Part shown: positions 10,001 through 17,026 of the stretch, piece after piece
Layout of the letters: each line of letters begins with the position of its first letter
Numbering within the stretch: position 1 is the first letter of the stretch
NCBI RefSeq assembly: GCF_900167975.1
Contig: NZ_FUZU01000001.1
Span: 1,398,580-1,462,579 of the forward strand
DNA: 64,000 nt
Source: Ohtaekwangia koreensis
GTDB taxonomy: Bacteria > Bacteroidota > Bacteroidia > Cytophagales > Cyclobacteriaceae
Direction: 5' to 3'
Translations under genes and position numbers: made by a program
The notes under the pieces: model-generated
Seen by the model: only the letters and a program-made list of their open reading frames with translations
The model's database searches: none
What the model was told of the DNA's origin: nothing

Positions 10001-10081
10001 ATTAATGCCCACGGCAAATAACATGAGTAATACGGCCAGCGTAACCTGTTTGTACTTGAGAGCTGCTTCTATAAAATTCAT
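7001..10081 (-). CDS. RND efflux transporter, AcrB/HAE1-type inner-membrane pump
   Basis: 1026 residues, full length for RND pumps. TM1 is near residues 12-30, a large periplasmic loop follows, a block of five helices starts near 335, and the pattern is repeated in the second half. The TM4 proton-relay motif GMVVDDAIVIADN, with the two adjacent Asp residues, is near residue 400. The porter-domain start PRREDPKITIRQGLVIAYFPGA and the end ALLTVPILYIAMIRKHD fit the HAE1 (hydrophobe/amphiphile) branch rather than the CusA heavy-metal branch. It works with the adaptor (6 bases upstream) and TolC (downstream). Substrates cannot be read from the sequence. Confidence 0.92.
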   Translation of the reverse strand: MNFIEAALKYKQVTLAVLLMLFAVGINSLLNMPRREDPKITIRQGLVIAYFPGADATQVEDQVTKKLEQYLFQYEEVDKTKTTSATKDGMVVITVELSQDVKHPDIFWSKLRHQLLIARELDLPAGVNGPIVDSDFGDTEAMVIALNSQEASYEQLKRYAQKAEDLIRTIPATSKVKRIGDQREQIVASSNSAKLSQYSIQLNQVVQLLQSQNNISATGEMKTLTSKAPLYTHGYFHTEHDLSNQVVGTSSAGAIVRLGDVASLKRDYAEPESIITANSNKSIMLCIQMREGNNIVDFGKAVETKIQEARKIIPGDINITTLVSQPTLVDQNISHFIKEFFLAIASVIIVVILLLPFRIASVAAMAIPMTVALTFALMNTLGIELHQVSLAALILVLGMVVDDAIVIADNYVELLDEKVDRWTAAWRSAHDLIIPVLAATITIIASFIPMILISGSTGEFIATLPVTVAIALVASYFVALFLTPLLCYTFIKKGLHQHDAIYTGEQKKTKKSVLTYMQEGYNTALDWCILHPKTTVIGSFSSLLLVVLLLKFGVRELFFPPAERNQFIVELWMPTGTKLEKTNETILRAERMIKGDARVTSYATFTGTSAPRFYYNFTPEFPTSNYALILVNTTSEATSEELAEELTTKVRRIAADGTFFVKLMQQGSSLSAPVEVRIIGEDITRLKEIRNDVRKILKATPGSLFVRDDFSEDHYGIGLELNEEARRLGFTTSSVAQSVFTGFNGAPISTLYEGSTPVDIVLRLDENNRQNTSDLQNIYLTSPVTGAELPLRQIATLVPQWQSGKIMHRNGVRALTVQSETQPGILPAELLEAIKLKIEKLMLPAGYRIEYGGEEANKDEVLVEMVTALLISLVLIFLILLFQFKNIKETIIVMLTIPLSLFGAILGLVVTGNNFSFTAFIGLIALSGIVVRNAIILVDYTNILLRQGMDIKTAAIESAKRRLRPIFLTAMAAAIGVLPMIISQSGMWAPLASVLAFGVVWSMVMALLTVPILYIAMIRKHDKSHS

Positions 10082-10087
10082 GATTGA

Positions 10088-11116
10088 TTATTTAACGACT
10101 GTAATGTTTATACCATCGGAGAGCTTTGACTGCCCAGCCGTTACAATGATTTCGCCTGCTGACAAACCGGATATTACCTGAATTTTGTTTTCAAGCATTT
10201 TACCAAGACTCACCTTGCGCTTGAAAGCCTTGCGTTTGTCACGATCGGATACATATATATAGCTCTGGTTATCAGTGTCACGTACGATCAATTCTACCGG
10301 TACGAGAATGCCTGTTTCATTTTGATTTCCGGCAAGCTTTACTTCCGCGATCATACCCGGGCGTATAAGCATACCGTTGTTTTCAATCTCTATTTTTATT
10401 GTAAAGGCCCGTGATGTGGCATCCGCTATAGCGCCTACTTCTGTTACTTTTCCGGTGAAATTTTTATTCAAGGCCGCAATGCTGATCTCTGCAGATTGAC
10501 CCAGCTTGATCTGGTGTAATTCTCCTTCAGGTATAAATGCTGAGACGGTAACATTTTTTATGTCCGCCACAACAAACAGGGGCGTGCCGGCAGCGATGAT
10601 CTCGCCAACCTCCACCTGCTTGTTTAATAGTATACCCGTTAGCGGTGAGTATAGCTTTGTGTCGGTGAGGTTCTTTTGTTGGAGCTTTTGCTGAAGATCA
10701 GCTTGCTGCCATGAAAAAGAAGCCTGTGTATAGTCGCTTTCACTTACACTGCCTTGTTTATACATCCGGGCAAGTCGGTCGAGCTCATCTTTTGTTGCAT
10801 CCGCTTGTACCGTTGAAAGCTTTTGAGCAAGGGTATAATTTGTAGGTTCGAGTTGTGATAGTAGCTGGCCTTGTGTTATAAGTTCACCTTCTTTTTTGGC
10901 GATATATTCAACCTTGCCAGGTACCAGAAAGCCTAGCCTTACCGTTGTTTTGCCTTCGATGGTTCCACTCAGCGAGATCGTGCCGGATATTTTTTGTGTA
11001 GCGATTGTTCGCACTTCTACAGCGACAGCGCTGTCTTGATCTGCCTGTGGTTGTTCCCGATTACCAGTGCAGGAGGCAATGAGAAGCATGACCAAAAGAA
11101 AGGGAGTGTATTTCAT
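10088..11116 (-). CDS. RND periplasmic adaptor (membrane-fusion) lipoprotein
   Basis: 342 residues from ATG 11116. A longer frame to 11221 exists, but it overlaps the upstream gene and would bury the lipoprotein signal MKYTPFLLVMLLIASC (lipobox Cys at residue 16). The order is barrel-sandwich hybrid (GKVEYIAKKEGELITQGQLLSQL and its partner LYSPLTGILLNKQVEVGEIIAAGTP), a short alpha-hairpin between them (about 90-150), beta-barrel, and a C-terminal membrane-proximal domain ending GINITVVK. It couples the pump to TolC. It is the first pump gene of the operon, 46 bases downstream of the NAD-binding-like gene. Confidence 0.9.
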   Translation of the reverse strand: MKYTPFLLVMLLIASCTGNREQPQADQDSAVAVEVRTIATQKISGTISLSGTIEGKTTVRLGFLVPGKVEYIAKKEGELITQGQLLSQLEPTNYTLAQKLSTVQADATKDELDRLARMYKQGSVSESDYTQASFSWQQADLQQKLQQKNLTDTKLYSPLTGILLNKQVEVGEIIAAGTPLFVVADIKNVTVSAFIPEGELHQIKLGQSAEISIAALNKNFTGKVTEVGAIADATSRAFTIKIEIENNGMLIRPGMIAEVKLAGNQNETGILVPVELIVRDTDNQSYIYVSDRDKRKAFKRKVSLGKMLENKIQVISGLSAGEIIVTAGQSKLSDGINITVVK

Positions 11117-11162
11117 ATAGTATATATTTATTGGTGATAAAGTGTTGTGTAGAGCGGTTTGT

Positions 11163-11549
11163 TTACAGACAGGTGAATTGTTGTTCCTGGATAATGATCG
11201 GTCCGGTATGGAGAAATTCAATAGTTGCTTTTGATTCTTCCGTGAATGCAGTACTACCAGAAATAATGAATACTATTGCCGGTATAGTGTTGGCATTGAT
11301 AACAGCCTCTATTGCTTCGCGATTCAGTATATAGGTAGGGGCTGTTGCTAAACGCTCATAGCTTATGTAAAGCCTGGTAGGAAAGTGCCGCTCCAGGAAG
11401 TTAAACTCTTTATGGAAAGCAAAATTTTCGCGCGAATGGTAAAGGACCGTTATAGCGGTTAGGGGTGATCTTGCAAGGGTTTCTTTCAGTCGTGGAAACA
11501 CGGACGCCATTCCTGCTTCATCTGTAATATATACCTGGTGATTGTTCAT
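11163..11549 (-). CDS. Stand-alone NAD-binding-domain-like protein (ferredoxin-reductase C-terminal type)
   Basis: 128 residues from ATG 11549; the frame extends upstream, but the extra part covers the promoter and palindrome. The order of elements resembles the NAD(P)-binding half of FNR-family reductases without the flavin half: VYITDEAGMASVFPRLKETLA, TAITVLYHSRENFAF(HKEF), a middle strand/helix, AIVFIISGSTAFTEESKATIEFL and a final IIIQEQQF. The canonical CGPxxM motif has become ISGSTAF, so catalysis on its own is doubtful. It is the first gene behind the palindrome promoter, 46 bases before the efflux adaptor. It might be a redox-derived accessory protein; the assignment is tentative. Confidence 0.5.
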   Translation of the reverse strand: MNNHQVYITDEAGMASVFPRLKETLARSPLTAITVLYHSRENFAFHKEFNFLERHFPTRLYISYERLATAPTYILNREAIEAVINANTIPAIVFIISGSTAFTEESKATIEFLHTGPIIIQEQQFTCL

Positions 11550-11580
11550 TGCTTCGTTGGTATCTCTTTGTTTTCCTGAA

Positions 11581-11627
11581 CAAAGGAAGTAACAAGATTT
11601 GATCGCTTTTTTAATATATATTAAAAA
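11581..11627 (-). promoter_or_regulatory. Palindromic operator plus promoter upstream of the NAD-binding-like/efflux operon
   Basis: A perfect 20-base palindrome T5-AATATATATT-A5 spans 11608-11627. On the minus strand it is followed after 14 bases by TTACTTCCTTTG, ending at 11581, whose last eight bases TTCCTTTG match TAnnTTTG with one mismatch. If that is the core element, the palindrome is centred close to -41, the classic activator position for Crp/Fnr proteins. An identical arrangement precedes the cyclase gene (12931-12978). Confidence 0.7.
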
Positions 11628-11717
11628 GCAAAAAAAGATGTGTGGGTTTAATTTCAGACGTGTATATATAATGCAGAGCAAAGGCTTATACACTGTCATT
11701 CATAACAAGCTATACAT

Positions 11718-11759
11718 GCATAGGCTGCTTCCATTTCGAGGAATGAAAGCAGTCTATGC
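11718..11759. terminator. Long hairpin downstream of the cyclase gene
   Basis: 18-base arms (11718-11735 and 11742-11759) pair with two imperfections around a 6-base loop, about 55 bases past the cyclase stop and about 90 bases before the operator at 11608. No U-tract follows on the minus strand; a T-rich stretch follows on the plus strand. It may separate the cyclase transcript from the efflux operon. Confidence 0.45.
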
Positions 11760-11812
11760 TGGCTGATTTTTGTTTGAAACGACTATGTATATATGATGCG
11801 AACAGCGTATTG

Positions 11813-12904
11813 CTATATCGTTAAGGAAGTGACTTCGTATATAGTGGTTTCTATGGCCTTGCCGCGCAGTGCCAGTTGCAAAGTTTGTGACGCAGAGAAG
11901 TTATCTGTTTCCGTAAGCCATCCGGCTACAGGTGATGATACCAATAGACTTTTCCTTAGTAGATTGCATTGTTCGAGCATGCGGGCGCAGGTGTTTAGTA
12001 CATCTCCATGATATACAATGTCTTTTTTTACTGTACGTATTTCAGTAACGGTAACTACGCCTGTGTGAATGGCTGCTTTAAAACGGGGCGCCTCTCCAAA
12101 TGTATCTGTGAAATATTTTTGCTTCTGTTCAATTAGGTTGATAAAATCGAAATATAGCTTGAGCGGAGCGAGTGTTGTTTGCGCTTTGCGTGTTGGCCAC
12201 AGCAACACGGCTTCATCTCCCACAAACTGGTAAATAGTTGCATTGTGCTGATATATACCCTCCGTTAATAATTGAAAACTGCTTTCAATAAAACGGCTAT
12301 ATTGTGCGTGCCCTAACCGTTCTGCGATACTGGTAGATGCTTGCAAGTCGATGAACAAGAAGGTTAGGTCTTCTTCTACGGGCCTGCTATATTTACCCAA
12401 CAAGGCTCCTATAATTGCTTGAGGACCTAAGTAGTCACATATTGTTTTGATCATGTTAAGCAGTATGCTGAAGAGTATCAGGTACAGGAATACAGAAAGG
12501 AATATTTCGGTTTGAAGAAATTCCGGTATAGACTGAAGTGACAAAGTCAATGATTTGTTTTCGATGAGCAGCGAGAAGAGTATAAATATAAGAATACATC
12601 CTGTCGTTATCATAAGGATAATGATGCTGTACTTGTAAAGTATAAATCTACGGAAGGGATAACTTTCCCACCGGGTGAAGATATTTATCTCCATGAATGC
12701 TATGCCCATGGCAACAAGCAACCCCATGCAAGTAGAAAGCGGGAGTAATGCCTGCTGAGCTTGAAGATTAACTTCGTTCAGTTCTTTTAGTCCCAGCATT
12801 TTGAGAAGAACAAAAAGATTCGCCCCAGCTACATACGCTACAATTAATACAAGCAAATAGGTTCGATTGGCTTTCCTTGCGTAGTTGTTTACTCCATCTT
12901 TCAT
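11813..12904 (-). CDS. Membrane-anchored class III adenylate/guanylate cyclase
   Basis: 363 residues. The N-terminal half holds about four hydrophobic segments (roughly 15-37, 50-68, 88-112 and 128-155). The catalytic domain starts near residue 178 with FLFIDLQASTSIAERLGH; its Asp is the first metal-binding residue. QFVGDEAVLLWP supplies the second metal Asp, and FKAAIHTGVVTV and YHGDVLNTCARM follow. The C-terminal part is complete, ending near 360. This is the CYCc/guanylate_cyc family; whether ATP or GTP is used is not certain. It lies 94 bases downstream of the Crp/Fnr gene and has its own palindrome-containing promoter. Confidence 0.88.
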   Translation of the reverse strand: MKDGVNNYARKANRTYLLVLIVAYVAGANLFVLLKMLGLKELNEVNLQAQQALLPLSTCMGLLVAMGIAFMEINIFTRWESYPFRRFILYKYSIIILMITTGCILIFILFSLLIENKSLTLSLQSIPEFLQTEIFLSVFLYLILFSILLNMIKTICDYLGPQAIIGALLGKYSRPVEEDLTFLFIDLQASTSIAERLGHAQYSRFIESSFQLLTEGIYQHNATIYQFVGDEAVLLWPTRKAQTTLAPLKLYFDFINLIEQKQKYFTDTFGEAPRFKAAIHTGVVTVTEIRTVKKDIVYHGDVLNTCARMLEQCNLLRKSLLVSSPVAGWLTETDNFSASQTLQLALRGKAIETTIYEVTSLTI

Positions 12905-12930
12905 GAATTGCCTTTCTACTTTAGCAGTAG

Positions 12931-12978
12931 CAAAGGAAGTAATAAGGAAGGGCGGGTTTTTTAATATATATTAAAAAA
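12931..12978 (-). promoter_or_regulatory. Palindromic operator plus promoter upstream of the cyclase gene
   Basis: A perfect 22-base palindrome T6-AATATATATT-A6 (12957-12978), then 14 bases, then TTACTTCCTTTG ending at 12931 on the minus strand. Palindrome, spacer length and core element are the same as at 11581-11627, while the 14-base spacers differ in sequence. That pattern points to two conserved sites rather than one recent duplication. It lies between the crp-like stop codon and the cyclase start. Confidence 0.7.
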
Positions 12979-12998
12979 GGAATCGGAGGGAACGGAAT

Positions 12999-13559
12999 TT
13001 ACCGCCTGGCCCGGATTACGCTTAACGTTTGCTGTGTTATACCGAGATAAGAGGCGATAAGACCGAGCGGAGCGCGCAGCAGTATCTCCGGATACATTTC
13101 CATCATGGTACTATAGCGTTGCTCAGCTGTTTGAAATTGAAGTGATTCCAGTTTGATAGCGAAAATATTCAACGTGTCGATTGCTGCGTGAAAAAGCATT
13201 TGCTGAAGAGCCGGTATCCGGATAGACATGGCTTCCAGTTCATGATATGGAATTACCTTTACAATGGAGTCTTCCAACGCTTCCCATCCATAAGGTTCAG
13301 GTTTACCGTAGAATACACTGTTTAACGGAGTTGTGAATGAGCCTGCATCAAAAAAGAACTGCGTGATATCCCGTTCATCTTTATAGTAAAACGTGCGGAT
13401 AAGCCCTTTTTCAATAAAATATACTTTTGATGTAAAACTGCCGGGCTTTATCAGGAGGGACCCTTTGCTATAGGACTCTGTCTTGAATGCAGCGGCTATA
13501 TCGGCACACACGTCCAGATCGAGTTTAACCTTCGAGGTAATGTAGGACAGCAGTTCCAT
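12999..13559 (-). CDS. Crp/Fnr family transcriptional regulator
   Basis: 186 residues. The N-terminal cyclic-nucleotide-binding-like beta-roll (YSKGSLLIKPGSFTSKVYFIEKGLIRTFYY) is followed by the dimer helix (near 115-140) and a short C-terminal helix-turn-helix (LGLIASYLGITQQTLSVIRA). The protein ends in RR just after the recognition helix, as in many Bacteroidota members. The phosphate-binding-cassette signature of true cAMP receptors (Arg-Ser/Thr after a Gly-Glu) is not seen: the region reads FDAGSFTTPLNSVF. Position beside two palindrome promoters makes it the leading candidate to bind them. Its own upstream region has the interrupted repeat ACTTGC-T-GCAAGT at 13569-13581. Confidence 0.88.
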   Translation of the reverse strand: MELLSYITSKVKLDLDVCADIAAAFKTESYSKGSLLIKPGSFTSKVYFIEKGLIRTFYYKDERDITQFFFDAGSFTTPLNSVFYGKPEPYGWEALEDSIVKVIPYHELEAMSIRIPALQQMLFHAAIDTLNIFAIKLESLQFQTAEQRYSTMMEMYPEILLRAPLGLIASYLGITQQTLSVIRARR

Positions 13560-13681
13560 GATGTTGTTACTTGCTGCAAGTTAAGTAAATCGTTGATACT
13601 AATATGGGGGACGCAATGATTGGGCGTAAGACCGTGGCCGATTGAACAAGTATAGCTTGTATCTATACATGCATTAAAAAG

Positions 13682-13710
13682 AAAAGCCGCATCTTGAAGA
13701 CACGGCTTTT
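13682..13710 (-). terminator. Terminator of pdhB
   Basis: AAAAGCCG / CGGCTTTT arms with a 13-base loop, followed on the minus strand by a T-rich run (TTTTCTTTTT). It lies 25 bases past the pdhB stop codon. Confidence 0.8.
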
Positions 13711-13734
13711 TATACTATTTCTGATTATTAAAAA

Positions 13735-14715
13735 TTAGTCTCTGTACAGCACAGCCTTCACTGCTTTAACAGTTCTTTCTACGTTCGGTAAAATTGCCTG
13801 AATCAGTGTAGGAGCATACGGGAGCGGAACATCCATACTATTGATACGATGGATAGGAGCATCCAGATAATCAAAAGCATGCTTCTGTACATGATAGGTT
13901 ATCTCCGTAGCGATAGATGATAATGGCCATGCTTCCTCTACAATTACCAGGCGGTTTGTTTTCTTTACAGATTCAACCACCGTTGCATAATCGATCGGGC
14001 GAACCGAGCGAAGATCGATCACTTCAGCAGATATACCTTCTTTTTCTAATTCAGCGGCAGCAGCTAAAGCTACTTTCATAATCTTACCAAATGAAACGAT
14101 GGTAACATCAGTACCCGCTTTCTTAATATCGGCAAGACCGATCGGAATGATATACTCTTCAGCAGGTACCTCTCCCTTGTCGCCATACATTACTTCAGAC
14201 TCCATGAAGATAACCGGATCGTTATCACGAATGGAAGCCTTTAAAAGACCTTTCGCATCATAAGGATTTGAAGGTACTACTACTTTTAGCCCAGGGCAGT
14301 TTGCATACCAGTTCTCGAAGTTCTGTGAGTGCTGTGCTCCAAGTTGACCTGCATTACCAGTTGGTCCGCGGAATACCATCGGAGCGCTATACTGGCCTGC
14401 AGACATAGAATATATTTTAGCAGCAGAGTTAATAACCTGATCGATGGCAACCAGTGAAAAGTTGAATGTCATGAATTCAACGATCGGTCGCAGCCCATTC
14501 ATGGCAGCCCCTACACCTATACCAGCAAAGCCAAGTTCTGAAATAGGAGTGTCCAGCACACGCTCAGGACCAAATTCTGCCAGCATACCCTGGCTCACTT
14601 TGTAGGCACCGTTGTATTCGGCAACTTCTTCACCCATCAGTATAACACTGGGGTCTCTGCGCATTTCTTCGCTGAGGGCCTCGCGCAAGGCCTCTCTGAA
14701 CTGGATTTCTCTCAT
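13735..14715 (-). CDS. pdhB: Pyruvate dehydrogenase E1 component, beta subunit
   Basis: 326 residues, normal length for the separate beta subunit. The pyrimidine-binding domain carries GEEVAEYNGAYKVSQGM with the conserved catalytic Glu, followed by TPISELGFAGIGVGAA; the central GNAGQLGAQHSQNFENWYA loop and the C-terminal transketolase_C domain (VIDLRSVRPIDYATV, EEAWPLSSIATEI) are intact. With the alpha subunit and E2/E3 it converts pyruvate to acetyl-CoA. The alpha subunit is not adjacent. It is flanked by terminators on both sides (14772-14801 upstream, 13682-13710 downstream), so it is probably monocistronic. Codon choice resembles that of the neighbouring OmpA gene and suggests strong expression. 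Confidence 0.93.
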   Translation of the reverse strand: MREIQFREALREALSEEMRRDPSVILMGEEVAEYNGAYKVSQGMLAEFGPERVLDTPISELGFAGIGVGAAMNGLRPIVEFMTFNFSLVAIDQVINSAAKIYSMSAGQYSAPMVFRGPTGNAGQLGAQHSQNFENWYANCPGLKVVVPSNPYDAKGLLKASIRDNDPVIFMESEVMYGDKGEVPAEEYIIPIGLADIKKAGTDVTIVSFGKIMKVALAAAAELEKEGISAEVIDLRSVRPIDYATVVESVKKTNRLVIVEEAWPLSSIATEITYHVQKHAFDYLDAPIHRINSMDVPLPYAPTLIQAILPNVERTVKAVKAVLYRD

Positions 14716-14771
14716 GTCGGTATTTTGAAAAGCGTGTAAAAATAGTATCCGGGGAGGGATTGGGCAAATAA

Positions 14772-14801
14772 AAAACCCTTCCGATCATTCGGAAGGGTTT
14801 T
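14772..14801 (-). terminator. Terminator of the OmpA/TPR lipoprotein gene
   Basis: 13-base perfect arms AAAACCCTTCCGA / TCGGAAGGGTTTT with a 4-base loop, followed by TTTTTATTT on the minus strand. It lies 30 bases past the stop codon. Confidence 0.9.
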
Positions 14802-14830
14802 CTACCTATTGTTATTCCAATGAGATTCTG

Positions 14831-16606
14831 TTATTTCAATGCGTTTCTGAAAGATTCAGTAGCTGAAAATTTCGCGAACTCAAGGTCGCTAAGAGCAGCT
14901 TCTTTCAAAGATGGATCAGTTTTAACAGCTTCTGTCAGGTGACTAACCACACCGTCTGCCTGACCTAATCTTGCAGAAGCTACAGCAGCACCGTAGTGAG
15001 CGATAGCAAGGTTGCTGTTTTTGCTGATAGCTTCGTTAAAAGAAGTCAAAGCGTTTTGGTAATCTTTATTCAATACTTGTGCTAAACCTTTGTTGAACAG
15101 GTTGTCTGCGTTGTCTGTAGCATTAGATTCAGAGCTAACGGCTGCAGCGTACTGAGCTTTTACAATTTCAGTAGCACCTTTCACACCGTTTACACCAGCA
15201 GCGTTATCGCCTGTTAAACCAGCGCTAAGCGCCTGGCTTGCATGTGTGTAAGCAGCATATGCGTTGCCTTTCAACAATGATACAGAAGCAAGGTTAGCGT
15301 GAACTTCAGGAGCTTCGTTCAATTTAACAGCAAGGTCTAATTGAGCCTGAGCTTTGTCAGCTAGAGCAGCAGCATTGCTAGGATTTTCGATAGCCTGAGC
15401 GATGTAAACAGCGCCTAAGTTATTGTGAGCATTCCAGTTAGAGCCTTTTTTAGTAGCAGCTTCGTAGATTGCAGCTTTCTCATCTAAAGAAGGAGTAAGC
15501 GTAGCAGCATACATCAATTCTTCGAAAGAAAGTGTATCAGCGCTTACTGAATTTTGTGTTACTTGTTTTGCTAAAACAGAGATCTCAGCATCTGTCTTCT
15601 TCTCTTTTACGACAAGAATTTCAGTTTTTGCAGTTCTCAATTTAGGATATACATCTTTGAAGATCTTCTTGTAAGTCTTCAAGCCTTTCATTTGTTTTTC
15701 CTGATCTTCGAAAGTACCACCACCGTTGATGATGTTCAGGTATTCTGCTTTCTCTTCAGAAGAGATGCCAGTGTAAGCTTCCAATTCAACTTTGAATTGT
15801 GCCCAGTCCTGGATTACAGGCTTCAGGATGAACTGAATAGAATCAGCTTTACCTTTGTAATCGTACTTCTTCATTTCCTTACGGTAGAATTTTTCGATCT
15901 CAGCAGCACGATCCGGAGACAGTTTGCTGTTGATACGCTCAGCACCTTCAGGTGAGTGGGTACCAGTGATCGTTACCGTACGGGTAGCATTTTTAGAAGC
16001 GATGAACGCATCTAACTGCTTGCCTTTAGGGCTTTTAATTTCAGATGTTCTCAGTACTGATCTACCTTGTTCGAAGATGAAATCAGGAATTACAACTGGA
16101 ACAAGTTCTTCCTGGTTGTTATAACCATGACCTGCGTAAGCTGCAAAATATACTGGCTTAACAAGTTTAGAAGTAGTGATTACTCCTGTCGCTACAGGAA
16201 GACGTGGAGATGCTTTTGATTTCTCACCTTTAGAAGCAACACCTTCAACTTCCAATGTACCAGTCTTCATAGCAGGCTGATAAGCAAATGAGAAGCTTTT
16301 TGTAACTTTAGGTTGTTCGGTCTTGCTATTAGGATAATCTTCAGCTTTGAATGGAATAGGATCCAGAGCAAGTTCTTTATCTCCGTATTTGTAGAAGCTG
16401 TTTACTGTATAAACAGTACCTTTCTTCAACATTTTAACAGGGAGATTAGCGGCCATTTCGAAGGCCACAGTGTCTTTGTGAACTTCCAGAGGATTGGGTG
16501 TAACAGTGAGTTGCTGATCTTTCGACATCTTCACCATCTTGGGCAACGTACATCCCGCAAGGGTCAATGTACTGAGGACCAGACATGAGTAAACTACTTT
16601 TCTCAT
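14831..16606 (-). CDS. OmpA-family lipoprotein with C-terminal TPR repeats
   Basis: 591 residues. The lipoprotein signal MRKVVYSCLVLSTLTLAGC has its lipobox Cys at 19. A beta-rich N-terminal region (20-170) precedes an OmpA-like peptidoglycan-binding segment (about 177-245; FEQGRSVLRTSEIKSPKGKQL, VTITGTHSPEGAERINSKLS, DRAAEIEKFY). A charged linker and several TPR-like repeats (about 365-580; WNAHNNLGAVYIAQA, VHANLASVSLLKGNAYAAY, LAIAHYGAAVASARLG) follow. It probably tethers the outer membrane to the cell wall and holds partner proteins. A consensus promoter, a strong terminator and selective codon use (few ATA codons) suggest an abundant protein. It is not recognisably the T9SS component PorE, which has its OmpA domain at the C-terminus. 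Confidence 0.8.
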   Translation of the reverse strand: MRKVVYSCLVLSTLTLAGCTLPKMVKMSKDQQLTVTPNPLEVHKDTVAFEMAANLPVKMLKKGTVYTVNSFYKYGDKELALDPIPFKAEDYPNSKTEQPKVTKSFSFAYQPAMKTGTLEVEGVASKGEKSKASPRLPVATGVITTSKLVKPVYFAAYAGHGYNNQEELVPVVIPDFIFEQGRSVLRTSEIKSPKGKQLDAFIASKNATRTVTITGTHSPEGAERINSKLSPDRAAEIEKFYRKEMKKYDYKGKADSIQFILKPVIQDWAQFKVELEAYTGISSEEKAEYLNIINGGGTFEDQEKQMKGLKTYKKIFKDVYPKLRTAKTEILVVKEKKTDAEISVLAKQVTQNSVSADTLSFEELMYAATLTPSLDEKAAIYEAATKKGSNWNAHNNLGAVYIAQAIENPSNAAALADKAQAQLDLAVKLNEAPEVHANLASVSLLKGNAYAAYTHASQALSAGLTGDNAAGVNGVKGATEIVKAQYAAAVSSESNATDNADNLFNKGLAQVLNKDYQNALTSFNEAISKNSNLAIAHYGAAVASARLGQADGVVSHLTEAVKTDPSLKEAALSDLEFAKFSATESFRNALK

Positions 16607-16642
16607 TGGATTGTGGTTTATTGTTTGATTTTAAACAGGTTG

Positions 16643-16673
16643 CAAAACTATACTTATGTGTATTTTTTTGCAA
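16643..16673 (-). promoter_or_regulatory. Consensus promoter of the OmpA/TPR gene
   Basis: On the minus strand TTG (16673-16671), 20 bases, TAGTTTTG (16650-16643), an exact match to TAnnTTTG. It predicts a leader of about 30 bases before the ATG at 16606. Confidence 0.75.
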
Positions 16674-16725
16674 TTATACTCAAAAAAATAAGATGAGAGG
16701 GGTAATAATAAGGGACTGAGGCTGT

Positions 16726-16733
16726 TATATTTG
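16726..16733 (+). promoter_or_regulatory. Putative promoter core of the PspC gene
   Basis: TATATTTG, an exact TAnnTTTG match, 66 bases before the PspC start. No good TTTG lies 19 bases further upstream, so the call is tentative. Confidence 0.4.
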
Positions 16734-16798
16734 TAAGCCGGATTTTTGTTCGATAAATCAACTTTTTGACAAGTTGAAAGTTTAAATGCGAAGACACT

Positions 16799-17026
16799 AT
16801 GAACCAATTAACCGATAAAATCCAGCATTTCTTTGAAAGACAAGCTTTCGGAGTATGCACACATCTGGGCGAAAAGCTGGGAGTAGCGACTTCCAGTATC
16901 CGTTTATTCTTTATTTATACATCCTTTATAACGTTCGGCTCTCCGCTGATCGTATATCTTTCCCTGGCTTTTGTGATGAATATGCGCAAACATCTGCGTA
17001 AGCGTAAACCTATTTGGGACTATTAA
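16799..17026 (+). CDS. PspC-domain membrane protein
   Basis: 75 residues. KIQHFFERQAFGVCTHLGEKLGVATSSIRLFFIYTSFITFGSPLIVYLSLAFVM is the PspC domain: a short amphipathic start, then two hydrophobic stretches (about 33-45 and 46-60), and a basic tail (RKHLRKRK). PspC proteins sense or answer envelope stress; the Bacteroidota versions often stand alone without pspABF, as here. Its TAA stop shares the palindrome TTAA with the stop codon of the convergent glycosyltransferase gene (17023-17026). Confidence 0.85.
   Translation: MNQLTDKIQHFFERQAFGVCTHLGEKLGVATSSIRLFFIYTSFITFGSPLIVYLSLAFVMNMRKHLRKRKPIWDY

Noticed and set aside
11550-11699. Upstream extension of the NAD-binding-like frame
   Set aside because: It would encode through the palindrome and core promoter; the ATG at 11549 follows them directly.
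14831-16606. Naming the OmpA/TPR lipoprotein as T9SS component PorE
   Set aside because: In PorE the OmpA domain is C-terminal and beta-propeller and carboxypeptidase-regulatory-like domains precede it; here the OmpA segment is central and TPRs follow.
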